Shown here: positions 1 through 8,564 of the stretch, piece after piece | Layout: each line of letters begins with the position of its first letter | Numbering within the stretch: position 1 is the stretch's first letter | Assembly: GCF_021295395.1 (NCBI RefSeq) | Contig: NZ_JAIWOU010000001.1 | Span: forward strand, 1,181,001 to 1,245,000 | DNA: 64,000 nucleotides | Direction of reading: 5' to 3' | Source: Komagataeibacter sp. FNDCR2 | Lineage (GTDB): Bacteria; Pseudomonadota; Alphaproteobacteria; Acetobacterales; Acetobacteraceae | Program-made: the position numbers and the translations under genes | The notes under the pieces: generated by a model | Databases searched by the model: none | Told to the model about the DNA's origin: nothing | What the model saw: the letters and a program-made list of their open reading frames with translations, nothing else

Positions 1-39
1 CCCACCGGCCCAGCCCTGACCCCACGGAACCCCGCGCGC

Positions 40-543
40 ATGACCGACCAGCCCGCCCTTCCCTATCGCCCCAATGTCGGGGCGCTCCTGTTCAACCGGC
101 AGGGCATGGTGCTGGTCGCGCGCCGCACGGACATGCCCGGCGCGGGCGGCCCGCCGGACCAGGGCGTGTGGCAATGCCCACAGGGCGGCATTGATGAAGG
201 GGAAACGCCCGAAACCGCTGTTCTACGCGAACTGGGTGAAGAAATCGGGACCGATGCCGCGCAGATCATCGCCGCCTACCCGCAATGGCTCAGCTACGAC
301 CTGCCTGCCCACCTGATTGGCAGGGCGCTGGGCGGGCGCTATCGCGGGCAGCGGCAGCAGTGGTTCGCCCTGCGCTTTACCGGGCAGGATACGGATATCC
401 GGCTGGATACGCACCAGCCAGCCGAATTCGACCTGTGGAAATGGGTCGGCCTGGCGCAGCTTCCGCTGCTCAATGTCGGGATAAAGAAAGAAATCTACAC
501 CACGCTGGCCACTTACTTCGCCCCTTACGCCACGGCGGCCTGA
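40..543 (+). CDS. rppH: RNA 5'-pyrophosphohydrolase (Nudix)
   Basis: RppH/NudH-type Nudix hydrolase of 167 residues, the usual family size. Known role: removes pyrophosphate from 5'-triphosphorylated RNA, opening mRNAs to 5'-end-dependent decay in the cytoplasm. The Nudix box is complete at residues 49-71 (G, E55, then RELGEEIGT), and the family landmarks YRPNVGALLFN near the N terminus and WQCPQGGID before the box are present. The ATG at 40 fits the family N terminus; there is no in-frame stop between base 1 and 40, but homology starts at MTDQPALPYRPNVG. It converges with the next Nudix gene and their 3' ends overlap by 19 bases. Dinucleoside polyphosphate hydrolysis is the alternative family activity. 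Confidence 0.93.
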   Translation: MTDQPALPYRPNVGALLFNRQGMVLVARRTDMPGAGGPPDQGVWQCPQGGIDEGETPETAVLRELGEEIGTDAAQIIAAYPQWLSYDLPAHLIGRALGGRYRGQRQQWFALRFTGQDTDIRLDTHQPAEFDLWKWVGLAQLPLLNVGIKKEIYTTLATYFAPYATAA

Positions 544-947
544 GGCGGCATAAGCCCCGCCGCCACAAGGGCGGTGAGCGTGCGGCCCCGCAGCAGGGGG
601 GCCAGCGTCAGCACGGGCAGGTCAGCCACCGTAAGCCAGCGCAGTTCGGCAATTTCGGCCGCCGCGACGGGCGTGCCGGTCAACCGGGCCACCCAGATGC
701 GGGCCTGGACGGTATGGCCCGGCTCATTGGCGGCGGGCGCCGTGAAATCCCCCGCCAGTTCCGCATCCAGTGTCAGGCCGCAGCCCAGTTCCTCACGTAT
801 TTCGCGGTGCAGGGCCTGCTGCGGGGTTTCACCCGGCTCGGGCTTGCCGCCGGGCAGCATGAAGGCCGCCGTATTGCGCTTGCGCACGACCAGTACCTGC
901 TCACGCACGATCACCGCCGCGCAGACAACCGTGATAAGACCCGCCAT
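525..947 (-). CDS. Nudix hydrolase, MutT/ADP-ribose type
   Basis: Small Nudix hydrolase of 140 residues. The Nudix box spans residues 34-56 (G34, E40, then REIREELGC), and the preceding LPGGK strand is typical of MutT/NUDT-like enzymes that hydrolyse nucleoside diphosphates linked to a variable group. The substrate cannot be read from sequence. Its ATG lies 15 bases after the emrB stop, with a purine-rich stretch (AAAGG, ACAGGG) just upstream, so it is probably the third gene of the emrA-emrB transcript. Its tail overlaps the tail of rppH on the other strand. The only other candidate role is ADP-ribose pyrophosphatase. Confidence 0.88.
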   Translation of the reverse strand: MAGLITVVCAAVIVREQVLVVRKRNTAAFMLPGGKPEPGETPQQALHREIREELGCGLTLDAELAGDFTAPAANEPGHTVQARIWVARLTGTPVAAAEIAELRWLTVADLPVLTLAPLLRGRTLTALVAAGLMPPQAAVA

Positions 948-961
948 ACCCTGTACCTTTG

Positions 962-2536
962 CTATTTATGGCCACCCTTGAGGGGTGACATGAGAAAACA
1001 GAAAGGTACGACAAGCAGCGAACCAACACCAAGGATCATGAAGACCTCGTTATAGGCCAGAATGGCGATCTGCCTCTGGAATTCCCTGTACAGCCGCCCC
1101 ACCGCCACGTTGTTGACCGCCGTTTCGGCATATCCCCGCGCAATCGCCACCGCGCGGCTCTGGGCCAGATATTCCCTGAACGGCTGGTGGTAGGGCGTCA
1201 TCCAGTGGACCATCTGGTTCTGGTGCGCCTGGCGTATTTCGGTCACCATCGCCGTCGCACCCGAAATGCTGAGCGAGCCGAGCACGTTACGCGCCATGCT
1301 GAACAGGGCCGAACCATCGGGGTTCAGTTCACGCGGTAATGTGGCATAGGTAATGGTCGAGATCGGCACGAACAGGAAGGCCAGCGTGGCCGTCTGGCTC
1401 ATGCGGAACATTACCAGATGCCGGAAATCAAGCTGCGGCACCAGTTGCGCCGACCAGAACATGCTTGTTCCCATCAGGAAGAAACCGCATGCGATGATAT
1501 AGCGTAGCTGCACGAACTTCATGGAGATGCCGACCAGCGGGATCAGCACGATCACCGCCAGCCCGCCGGGCGAAAGGATCAGCCCCGACAGCGTGGCCGT
1601 ATAGCCCATGACCTGCTGGGAAAACTGCGGCACGATAATGGCGGAGGAATAGAGCAGCGCCCCCACGGCCCCCATGAGCCCGGTGCCCACGGCAAAGTTC
1701 CGGTCCCTGAACACCCGCAGGTCCACCGCCGGATGCTTGCACCGCAGCAGCCAGATGACCGCCCCCCCGATGCCCAGAACCGCGAGGATGGCCATGATCA
1801 CGATAATGCGTGAACCGAACCAGTCCTCGTCCTCGCCCCGGTCGACCGCCACTTCAAGGCAGCCGAAACCGATGGTGATGAGGCCGATGCCGATAAAGTC
1901 GAGCGGCGCGCTCTGCTTGCGGGCCCATGGCGGGTCATCCACCACCATCGAGACCGCGATGGTGGCCAGGATGCCAACCGGCACGTTGATGAAGAATACC
2001 CAGCGCCACGAATAGTTATCCGTGATCCACCCCCCCAGCGACGGGCCGAGAACCGGGGCGACCACGGTTGCGATAGCCGTCAGGCCAAAGGCCGCCGCGC
2101 GCTTGCTGGGCGGGAATGTGTCCAGGATGATGGATTGCTGGTTGGGCTGCAATCCGCCGCCAAAAAACCCCTGCATCAGCCGGAACACGATCAGTTCGGG
2201 CAGGCTGGCCGAAACGCCGCACAGAAAGGACGAGAGCGAGAACATGGCGATGCAGATCAGGAAGTAGCGCTTGCGCCCGAACAGCTTGCCAAGCCAGCCC
2301 GAGATCGTCAGCACGATCCCGTTGGCCACGAGGTAGGAAGTCAGCGTCCATGTCGCATCGTCATAGGTGGAGGACAGGCTCCCCGCGATATGCGGCAGCG
2401 CCACGTTGACGATGGTGGTATCCAGAATTTCCATGAAGGCGGCCACCGTCACGATCACGGCGATCAGCCACGGATTGTGCTTCGGCTTCCAGTCCGCCCC
2501 ATCAGCCGGAGCGGACGCTGCGGCGGACGCGCTCAT
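962..2536 (-). CDS. emrB: DHA2-family multidrug MFS exporter EmrB
   Basis: Inner-membrane drug:proton antiporter of the 14-helix DHA2 family, 524 residues. It starts with a short charged cytoplasmic tail, then the first helix with the family motif EILDTTIVNVALPHIAG, and motif A (GKLFGRKRYF) follows helix 2. EmrB pairs with a periplasmic adaptor (EmrA) and an outer-membrane channel to expel hydrophobic toxicants. The start codon overlaps the emrA stop in an ATGA, so the two are translationally coupled. No outer-membrane factor is adjacent; one of the NodT-type lipoproteins elsewhere in the window could serve, but that is inference. Confidence 0.93.
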   Translation of the reverse strand: MSASAAASAPADGADWKPKHNPWLIAVIVTVAAFMEILDTTIVNVALPHIAGSLSSTYDDATWTLTSYLVANGIVLTISGWLGKLFGRKRYFLICIAMFSLSSFLCGVSASLPELIVFRLMQGFFGGGLQPNQQSIILDTFPPSKRAAAFGLTAIATVVAPVLGPSLGGWITDNYSWRWVFFINVPVGILATIAVSMVVDDPPWARKQSAPLDFIGIGLITIGFGCLEVAVDRGEDEDWFGSRIIVIMAILAVLGIGGAVIWLLRCKHPAVDLRVFRDRNFAVGTGLMGAVGALLYSSAIIVPQFSQQVMGYTATLSGLILSPGGLAVIVLIPLVGISMKFVQLRYIIACGFFLMGTSMFWSAQLVPQLDFRHLVMFRMSQTATLAFLFVPISTITYATLPRELNPDGSALFSMARNVLGSLSISGATAMVTEIRQAHQNQMVHWMTPYHQPFREYLAQSRAVAIARGYAETAVNNVAVGRLYREFQRQIAILAYNEVFMILGVGSLLVVPFCFLMSPLKGGHK

Positions 2537-3639
2537 TCTGTGTGGACCGTCGGCTCGACCGACAGGCCGAGCGACAGCGGCACGTCCTGGCGCAGCCCTT
2601 CGTCAATCAGGATCTTGACCGGCACGCGCTGGACGATCTTCACGTAATTCCCGGTCGCGTTCTCGGGCGGGAAGGCGCTGAAGGTGGCCCCGGTGCCAAG
2701 CTGGAGCGAATCCACATGCCCCTTCAGCCGCAGGAACGGATAGGCGTCCACCGCGATCTCCACCTTCTGGCCGGGGCGCATGTGGGTGAGCTGGGTTTCC
2801 TTGTAGTTGGCCACGACCCAGACTTCCGGCTCGACAATGGACAGCATGGTCTGGCCCGTGGAGACATAGGTGCCGCGCTCGATATTGCGCTGCGAGACCC
2901 ATCCATCATGCGGGGCGCGGATGACGGTCCATTCCATGTTCAGTTCCGCCTCGCGCAGTTTCGCCTCGGCCTGCATCACCTGCGCTTCCTGCTGTGAGAC
3001 GCGGGTGGCGGTGCTGGAAATGTTGGGAATGACCGGCAGCGCGATTTCAAGGTTACCCTGCGCCTGAAGCACCTGCGCCTTCGCCGCGTTCAGGGCGGCG
3101 GTGGCGTAGTCGATGTTCTGCTGGGATGTCGCCTCACGGGTGACGCCATGCTGGCGGCGGTAGTCGGTCTCCGCCCTGAACTGCTGCGCCTGTGCGGCCT
3201 GAAGCTGGCCCTGCGCCACCATGAGACGACCGGGGAAATCCTTCTTCGCCACTTCCAGCAAAAGCGTGGCGTTGCTTGCCTGCGCGCGTGCGATCTGGAG
3301 TGCCGCCGCCGCCTGGTCACGCTGGGCGCGCCAGTCCCGGTCATCGATACGGGCCAGGACATCGCCCGCATGCACGAACTGGTTGTCGTTCACCAGCAGT
3401 TCGGTCACGTAGCCATGCACATGCGCCGCCACGGGCACGGCGCGACCGGCGGTAAAGGCGTCGTCCGTTTCCACCTCGTTACGGTGCAGGAACCAGTAAA
3501 TCCCGCCCAGCAGCAGGACCAGCACCACGCCGCCGATCAGGATCAGCTTGCGCCGGGGAGAGACCGCTTCCTTCTTTTCCTGTCCGCCATCGTGCGCGGC
3601 ATGTCCGTCTTCGGGCGCCTTACCTTCGTCCACGGCCAT
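2533..3639 (-). CDS. emrA: HlyD/EmrA-family membrane-fusion adaptor
   Basis: Periplasmic adaptor of 368 residues. A charged cytoplasmic tail (about 1-29) precedes one transmembrane helix (LILIGGVVLVLLLGGIYWF). Then come the barrel-sandwich half-motif (ETDDAFTAGRAVPVAAHVHG), a long Ala/Gln-rich coiled-coil hairpin (about 95-215), the second lipoyl half (VIRAPHDGWVSQRNIERG) and a beta-barrel domain. EmrA bridges EmrB to an outer-membrane channel. The ATG at 3639 follows a good GAGGATGAGGG ribosome site. The upstream gap holds a perfect inverted repeat (3694-3714), probably the operator of this operon. Confidence 0.93.
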   Translation of the reverse strand: MAVDEGKAPEDGHAAHDGGQEKKEAVSPRRKLILIGGVVLVLLLGGIYWFLHRNEVETDDAFTAGRAVPVAAHVHGYVTELLVNDNQFVHAGDVLARIDDRDWRAQRDQAAAALQIARAQASNATLLLEVAKKDFPGRLMVAQGQLQAAQAQQFRAETDYRRQHGVTREATSQQNIDYATAALNAAKAQVLQAQGNLEIALPVIPNISSTATRVSQQEAQVMQAEAKLREAELNMEWTVIRAPHDGWVSQRNIERGTYVSTGQTMLSIVEPEVWVVANYKETQLTHMRPGQKVEIAVDAYPFLRLKGHVDSLQLGTGATFSAFPPENATGNYVKIVQRVPVKILIDEGLRQDVPLSLGLSVEPTVHTE

Positions 3640-3693
3640 CTGGTTCCCTCATCCTCACGTTGGTTGCAGCCCCTGATCCCGTCATGCCACATA

Positions 3694-3714
3694 TTGACCG
3701 AACGGGTCGGTCAA
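3694..3714 (-). promoter_or_regulatory. TetR-type operator overlapping emrA promoter
   Basis: Perfect inverted repeat: arm TTGACCGA (3694-3701), 5-base spacer ACGGG, arm TCGGTCAA (3707-3714). Read on the minus strand, the outer arm supplies a TTGACC -35-like hexamer, and a TATGTG -10-like hexamer lies 15 bases on, so a bound dimer would cover the promoter of emrA-emrB. Arms of this kind are typical of TetR/AcrR-family repressors (family knowledge). No regulator gene is adjacent. Confidence 0.6.
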
Positions 3715-3779
3715 CCCATGGCACGAAGCCTGCCATACTTCAACCGCCATTACCGCCTTATCCGCACATTCCGCGTGGC

Positions 3780-5564
3780 TTAAAGCGTAAAGGCCTGGTT
3801 ATGGACCATACGGGTATACAGGCCGTTTTCACGCATCAGGGCCTCATGCGTGCCGCATTCCACGGCACTCCCCTCCGCCATGACCACCACGAGATCGGCT
3901 GAACGCACGGTGGACAGGCGGTGCGCCACCACGATGGTGGTGCGACGATGGCGCAGGCGGGCCAGCGCCTGCTGTATGATGACCTCGCTCTCGCTATCGA
4001 GCGCACTGGTCGCCTCATCAAGCAGCAGCACGCGCGGGTTGCGCAACAGGGCGCGCGCCAGCGCCACGCGCTGCCTCTGGCCGCCCGAAAGCCGTCGCCC
4101 ACCGGGGCCGACCCGCGTGGCGTATCCCTGCGGCAGTGCCTCGATGAACGTATCGGCGGCGGCGGCGCGGGCGGCATCGCGTACCTGCGCGTCGGTCGCC
4201 CGCGGGTCGCCCATGCGGATGTTGTCCATGACCGGCAGGTCGAACAGCAGCGTATCCTGGCTGACATAGGCGATCGCATCGCGCAGTTCGGCCACGATCA
4301 GGTGCCGCAGGTCCACGCCATCAAGCATGATCCGCCCGCCTGATACGTCATGCAGGCGCGGGATCAGGGACAGCGCGGTGGACTTGCCCGCCCCCGACGG
4401 GCCGACAAGGGCCACGGTCAGGCCGGAATGGGCCACGAAATCCAGCCCGTTCAGGCCCATCCGCCCATCAGGGTAGCGAAAGACCACTTTCTCGAAGCAG
4501 AGGTTACCCCCGCCAGGGGGAAGCGCGACCGCATCGGGCGCCTGCGCCACGGTGACGGGTTCATCAATCACGTCAAAGACCCGTTGCAGCCCCCCCAGAC
4601 CTTCCTGCAGGGCGATATTGAGCGTGCCGAGCGCGCGCAGCGGGCGCGCGGCCAGCAGCAGCGCGGCCACGAAGCCGGAAAAGTCGCCCAGCGTCGCCCC
4701 CCCCTGCGTCGCGCGCCACCCGGCAAAACCCAGCACGGCGGCCACGGCGGCGCCGCCCAGCACCTCCAGCATCGGGTCCACGCGGGCGCGGCCCCGGGCG
4801 ATACGCAGCAGGCGGTCATGCAATATGTCCAGAACCGTGGCCGCGCGCGCCTGTTCGGCGTGTTCCAGCCGATAGACACGGATGGTGCGTGACTGGCTGA
4901 AGCTTTCCGTCAGCATGGCGCTGGTCTCGCCAATCTGTTCATGCACGCCGCCGGATTCCCGCCGCAGGCGCTTGCCCAGCCTGCGCACCGGCATGGCGGC
5001 GAGCGGGTACAGCACGGCGGCGATCAGGCTGAGTTCCCAGTCCATGTACAGCATGGACGCGATCAGCCCCACCACCGTCACCGCGTCGCCCAGTGCGTTG
5101 GTGGCGCGGATCAGGGCCTCGCGAATCGATACGGCATCGGTGGTGAAGCGCGCCGCGATCTGGGCCGGGGCCTCCGTCTCGATACGGGAAATATCGGCCT
5201 GCACCAGATGGTGGAACATCCGCCCCTGCAACCCGCGAATGACCACCAGCACCAGCGACTGCACGGCAATCGACTGCCCGTACTGCGATACGGCCTTGGC
5301 CAGCGTGATCGCCACCACAAGGATCGGAACCTGGTACAGGATGCGCGGGTCATGATCGGCGAACATGTCCAGCGCGCGCTGGATCACCAGCGGGTACAGC
5401 GCGCTGAATACAGCCATGAGCGCCGTCAGCACCCCGACCGCCAGTATGCGCAGCTTGTGGCCCGACAGTTCATCGCGCCACAGCCGCCGTATCAGGCGGC
5501 GCGACGGCTCCATTCCCTCCGGCGTGGCGTGCCTGTCGGCCCCAGACGTTTGAATTACGTTCAT
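3780..5564 (-). CDS. ABC exporter, fused membrane and ATPase domains
   Basis: Half-transporter of 594 residues that would act as a homodimer in the inner membrane. An N-terminal six-helix ABC_membrane domain (about 38-320) is followed by a nucleotide-binding domain with Walker A GPSGAGKST (near 390), the signature LSGGQRQRVALARAL, Walker B VLLLDEATSALD and the H-loop VVAHRLSTV. This is the MsbA/lipid-A and multidrug exporter architecture. Glycolipid flipping or drug export are both possible, and sequence does not decide. It lies 52 bases after the CCA-adding enzyme gene on the same strand and may be its distal operon partner. Confidence 0.9.
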   Translation of the reverse strand: MNVIQTSGADRHATPEGMEPSRRLIRRLWRDELSGHKLRILAVGVLTALMAVFSALYPLVIQRALDMFADHDPRILYQVPILVVAITLAKAVSQYGQSIAVQSLVLVVIRGLQGRMFHHLVQADISRIETEAPAQIAARFTTDAVSIREALIRATNALGDAVTVVGLIASMLYMDWELSLIAAVLYPLAAMPVRRLGKRLRRESGGVHEQIGETSAMLTESFSQSRTIRVYRLEHAEQARAATVLDILHDRLLRIARGRARVDPMLEVLGGAAVAAVLGFAGWRATQGGATLGDFSGFVAALLLAARPLRALGTLNIALQEGLGGLQRVFDVIDEPVTVAQAPDAVALPPGGGNLCFEKVVFRYPDGRMGLNGLDFVAHSGLTVALVGPSGAGKSTALSLIPRLHDVSGGRIMLDGVDLRHLIVAELRDAIAYVSQDTLLFDLPVMDNIRMGDPRATDAQVRDAARAAAADTFIEALPQGYATRVGPGGRRLSGGQRQRVALARALLRNPRVLLLDEATSALDSESEVIIQQALARLRHRRTTIVVAHRLSTVRSADLVVVMAEGSAVECGTHEALMRENGLYTRMVHNQAFTL

Positions 5565-5616
5565 CAGTCGGCCTATAGCCGCATGGCCGCGTAAAACAAA
5601 GCGTTACCACATATTG

Positions 5617-6843
5617 TTACAAATTATGTCGCTCGTGTTGCAAAATGGCCTGCATCCGCCCGATGCAGGCGGCATGACCGGCCGTACACCCCCCCTCCAG
5701 CCACCACTGCCGGACCTGCCCCAGCACGCGGCCCACGCTCACGCCGGGGCTGCATCCCGCCGCCACCAGATCGCGCCCCGTCAGCGGGAAGACGGGTTTT
5801 TCCATCCCGTCGAGTCTGGCGCGCAGGGCCGTCCACGCGGGATCGGGCGCGCCGGGACCGTCGGCCTGACACAGCCATGTACGCCACAGCAGGTCGCGCC
5901 GGTCATGGTCAGCCAGCATGGGGGCGAGCATGCCCGCATCCATGCCGGGCATGGGCATGACCGTGCCGCGTGTCTGCGCCAGCGCCGTACTGTCGGCGCG
6001 GGAAAGCCTGAGGCGCCGCGCCACCGCCCGCGTATCCCCCGCCACCAGCGCCGCCAGACGCAGCACGGCGTCCGCCGGCGCATCGCAGGCCAGCAGGCGC
6101 TCCAGCCGGGCGATGTCGCAGCCTTCGGGCAGGACATGCCCCAGCACGCCACAGCCGCGCATCTGCTCCAGTGTCGCCACCACCTGCGGGCCGACAAGGA
6201 TACGCTTCAGTTCCAGCCATATCCGCTCGACCGAAAGGCGTTCGATCATACCGGCCAGCGCGGTTATGGCCGCTATCGCCTCTCCATCCGCCGCACCGCG
6301 CCCGTACCGGGCCTGAAAGCGGAAGAACCGCAGGATGCGCAGCGCATCTTCCGTAATGCGCAGGCGGGCGTTCCCCACGAAGCGCACCCGCCCCGCCGCC
6401 AGATCGGCCTGCCCGTTGAAATAATCATGCACCCTGCCCGTCCGGTCACAGGACATGGCGTTGATGGTGAAATCCCGGCGGGCCGCGTCCTCCCGCCAGT
6501 CATGGGTCCATGCCACGGTGGCGTGGCGGCCATCGGTTTGCTCATCACGGCGCAGGGTCGTGATCTCGAAGGGGCGCCCCTCCAGCACGGCCGTGACCGT
6601 GCCGTGCGAAAGGCCGGTCGGCACCACCCGTATCCCGGCGTGGCGGAGCCGCTCCATAACGGATTCGGGCGCATGCGGGCTAGCCAGATCCATGTCCGTC
6701 ACCCTGCCCCCAAGCAGCAGGTCACGCACCGCGCCCCCCACCAGGCGGGCATCGGGCAGGATGGTCCACAGCATGTCGAGCTGCGCCATCACATCGGGCA
6801 TGTCGCGGCGCAGGCGCGCCAGCGGCGGGTCAGTCGCGATCAT
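5617..6843 (-). CDS. cca: CCA tRNA nucleotidyltransferase / poly(A) polymerase family
   Basis: Class II nucleotidyltransferase of 408 residues. The head domain has GGAVRD at 36-41 and the metal-binding D-x-D as DMD at 50-52. Further on are RRDFTINAM, and YFNGQADLAAGRVRFVGN and RITEDALRILRFFRF of the RNA-binding region. The enzyme adds or repairs the 3' CCA of tRNAs. Length and motifs fit the alphaproteobacterial single-gene CCA enzyme; poly(A) polymerase specificity cannot be excluded. The ATG overlaps the stop of the DUF1285 gene (ATGA), a pairing that I recall as common in alphaproteobacteria. Confidence 0.88.
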   Translation of the reverse strand: MIATDPPLARLRRDMPDVMAQLDMLWTILPDARLVGGAVRDLLLGGRVTDMDLASPHAPESVMERLRHAGIRVVPTGLSHGTVTAVLEGRPFEITTLRRDEQTDGRHATVAWTHDWREDAARRDFTINAMSCDRTGRVHDYFNGQADLAAGRVRFVGNARLRITEDALRILRFFRFQARYGRGAADGEAIAAITALAGMIERLSVERIWLELKRILVGPQVVATLEQMRGCGVLGHVLPEGCDIARLERLLACDAPADAVLRLAALVAGDTRAVARRLRLSRADSTALAQTRGTVMPMPGMDAGMLAPMLADHDRRDLLWRTWLCQADGPGAPDPAWTALRARLDGMEKPVFPLTGRDLVAAGCSPGVSVGRVLGQVRQWWLEGGCTAGHAACIGRMQAILQHERHNL

Positions 6844-7415
6844 GCACAGCCGTCATCGGGCATGGTGGACAGGGGGAAAAACACATTCCGGCTCCATACC
6901 CCCAGGCAGGGCACGCCCTGGTGGTGCCCCGCCACCGCCAGCGCCGCCAGTTCGTAATAGACCGCGCGCGCGATCCGCGCCTCGATCGGCCATGCGCCAT
7001 CCCCGTCACGTATATGCAGGTAGGGCACCGGCCCCGTGCCGCAGCCATCGCAGGGCACATCCCATGCGCAGCGAATCGGATGCTCCGGCCCCGCGCAGAT
7101 CACCTCATCGACATTGGTGCGAAAGGACAGCACCTGCGCGCGCCCGCAGCCGTGCCATTCCAGTTCGGTGGCGACGAAGGGGGCGTCCTCCACCTCGATC
7201 GTGCCCTGTTCGACCGGCGTCTGGAGCCGGTAGCCGCCCTGCGCGTCGCGCCGCAGGGTGGATGCGAACAGGCAGACCATCGGCTTGCGGCGGATGGGAC
7301 TGCCGCGATACAGCCATGTTCCATCCCGCCTGATGACGAAGGGCAGCGCGCCGCATGTGGCCGCTGGCTTCAGGGCTGGGGGCGGCAGGGTCTCGCCTGC
7401 CTCGAAATCATCCAT
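6840..7415 (-). CDS. DUF1285 family protein
   Basis: Soluble protein of 191 residues recognised as DUF1285 by its order of conserved blocks: a GALPFVIRRDGTWLYRGSPI block near the N terminus, then FASTLRRDAQGGYRLQTPVE and VEDAPFVATELEW. It carries a C-x2-C pair (CDGCG). The biochemical function of the family is not established. The ATG at 7415 is preferred over the TTG one codon upstream; no clear ribosome site is visible. It is translationally coupled to the CCA-adding enzyme gene and shares a 94-base divergent promoter region with moxR. Confidence 0.82.
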   Translation of the reverse strand: MDDFEAGETLPPPALKPAATCGALPFVIRRDGTWLYRGSPIRRKPMVCLFASTLRRDAQGGYRLQTPVEQGTIEVEDAPFVATELEWHGCGRAQVLSFRTNVDEVICAGPEHPIRCAWDVPCDGCGTGPVPYLHIRDGDGAWPIEARIARAVYYELAALAVAGHHQGVPCLGVWSRNVFFPLSTMPDDGCA

Positions 7416-7509
7416 CAATTGCGTTAACCCGACACTATGGAAGCTGCTTGACTTGATATAGGGATCAACACCGGCTTGATGAAACCCCCGGACGTGTCAG
7501 ACTGTTGGA

Positions 7510-8562
7510 ATGATGACCATGGATGATAACTCTCCCCTCCATGCAGCGCCGCAGGCGGGCATGACATCCCCCCCCGCCCCGACGGGCGAGCAGATCGCCG
7601 CGCAGGCCGAAGCCATGAGCCAGCGCCTGGCCCGCGTGCGCACGGAAATCGGTCGTGTCATCCTGGGGCAGGACCGGGTGGTGGATCTGGTGCTGACCAG
7701 CCTGCTGGCGGGGGGGCACGCGCTGCTGGTCGGCGCGCCGGGGCTGGGCAAGACGCTGCTGGTCACGACGCTGGGCCGCGTCATGGGCATGGATGCGCGC
7801 CGTGTGCAGTTCACGCCCGACCTCATGCCATCGGACATTCTGGGCAGTGAAATCCTTGATGAGGATGAAAGCGGCCGCCGCAGCTTCCGCTTCGTGGCGG
7901 GGCCGGTCTTCTGCCAATTGCTGATGGCCGATGAGATCAACCGCGCCAGCCCGCGCACCCAGTCCGCCCTGCTTCAGGCCATGCAGGAGCGTGAAGTCGC
8001 CATTGCGGGCACCAACCATCTCCTGCCGCGCCCCTTCCATGTGCTGGCCACCCAGAACCCGATCGAGCAGGAAGGCACCTACCCCCTGCCCGAAGCCCAG
8101 CTTGACCGTTTCCTCATGCAGGTCACGCTGGATTTCCCCGATGCCGATGCCGAACGCAGCATGCTGCTGGCCACCACCGGCACCACCACGGCCACCGCCC
8201 AACCCGTGCTTACGGCAGGCGACGTCATGCAGGCGCAGGCCCTGGTGCGCGCCCTGCCGGTGGGCGAACAGGTAGTGGATGCGATCGTGCGCCTTGTGCG
8301 CGCTGCCCGCCCCGAAACCACGGATGACCCCGCCATCCGTGAAGCCGTGGCCTGGGGGCCGGGGCCACGGGCGGCGCAGGCGCTGATGCTGGCGACCCGG
8401 GCGCGCGCGCTGCTTGATGGTCGCCTTTCCCCCTCCATCGAGGACGTGGCCGCCCTCGCCCATCCCATCCTGCTCCACCGCATGGCGCTGTCCTTTACCG
8501 CGCGGGCGGAAAATATCCGCCTGCCCGCGCTGGTCGATACGCTGGTCGGGCGGATCGGCTGA
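7510..8562 (+). CDS. moxR: MoxR-family AAA+ ATPase
   Basis: AAA+ chaperone-type ATPase of 350 residues. Walker A GAPGLGKT lies at 75-82, the Walker B/DEIN box is MADEINRASPRTQSALLQAM, and sensor 1 is the LATQNP stretch; the C terminus has the usual lid domain. MoxR proteins remodel or activate partner complexes, generally through VWA-domain proteins encoded beside them. Here the next three genes (DUF58, BatA/DUF4159, VWA-like membrane protein) follow with overlaps or gaps of at most two bases. Start at 7510 chosen as the first of two adjacent ATGs; ATG 7519 is also possible. Confidence 0.93.
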   Translation: MMTMDDNSPLHAAPQAGMTSPPAPTGEQIAAQAEAMSQRLARVRTEIGRVILGQDRVVDLVLTSLLAGGHALLVGAPGLGKTLLVTTLGRVMGMDARRVQFTPDLMPSDILGSEILDEDESGRRSFRFVAGPVFCQLLMADEINRASPRTQSALLQAMQEREVAIAGTNHLLPRPFHVLATQNPIEQEGTYPLPEAQLDRFLMQVTLDFPDADAERSMLLATTGTTTATAQPVLTAGDVMQAQALVRALPVGEQVVDAIVRLVRAARPETTDDPAIREAVAWGPGPRAAQALMLATRARALLDGRLSPSIEDVAALAHPILLHRMALSFTARAENIRLPALVDTLVGRIG

Positions 8563-8564
8563 CA

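Noticed and set aside
1-39. Possible end of a preceding gene (a TGA at 17-19 in frame 2)
   Set aside because: Too short to identify; only five codons would be visible.
5614-6957. Long plus-strand frame opposite the CCA-adding enzyme
   Set aside because: The minus-strand gene has clear motifs; this frame is His/Arg/Pro-rich antisense noise.
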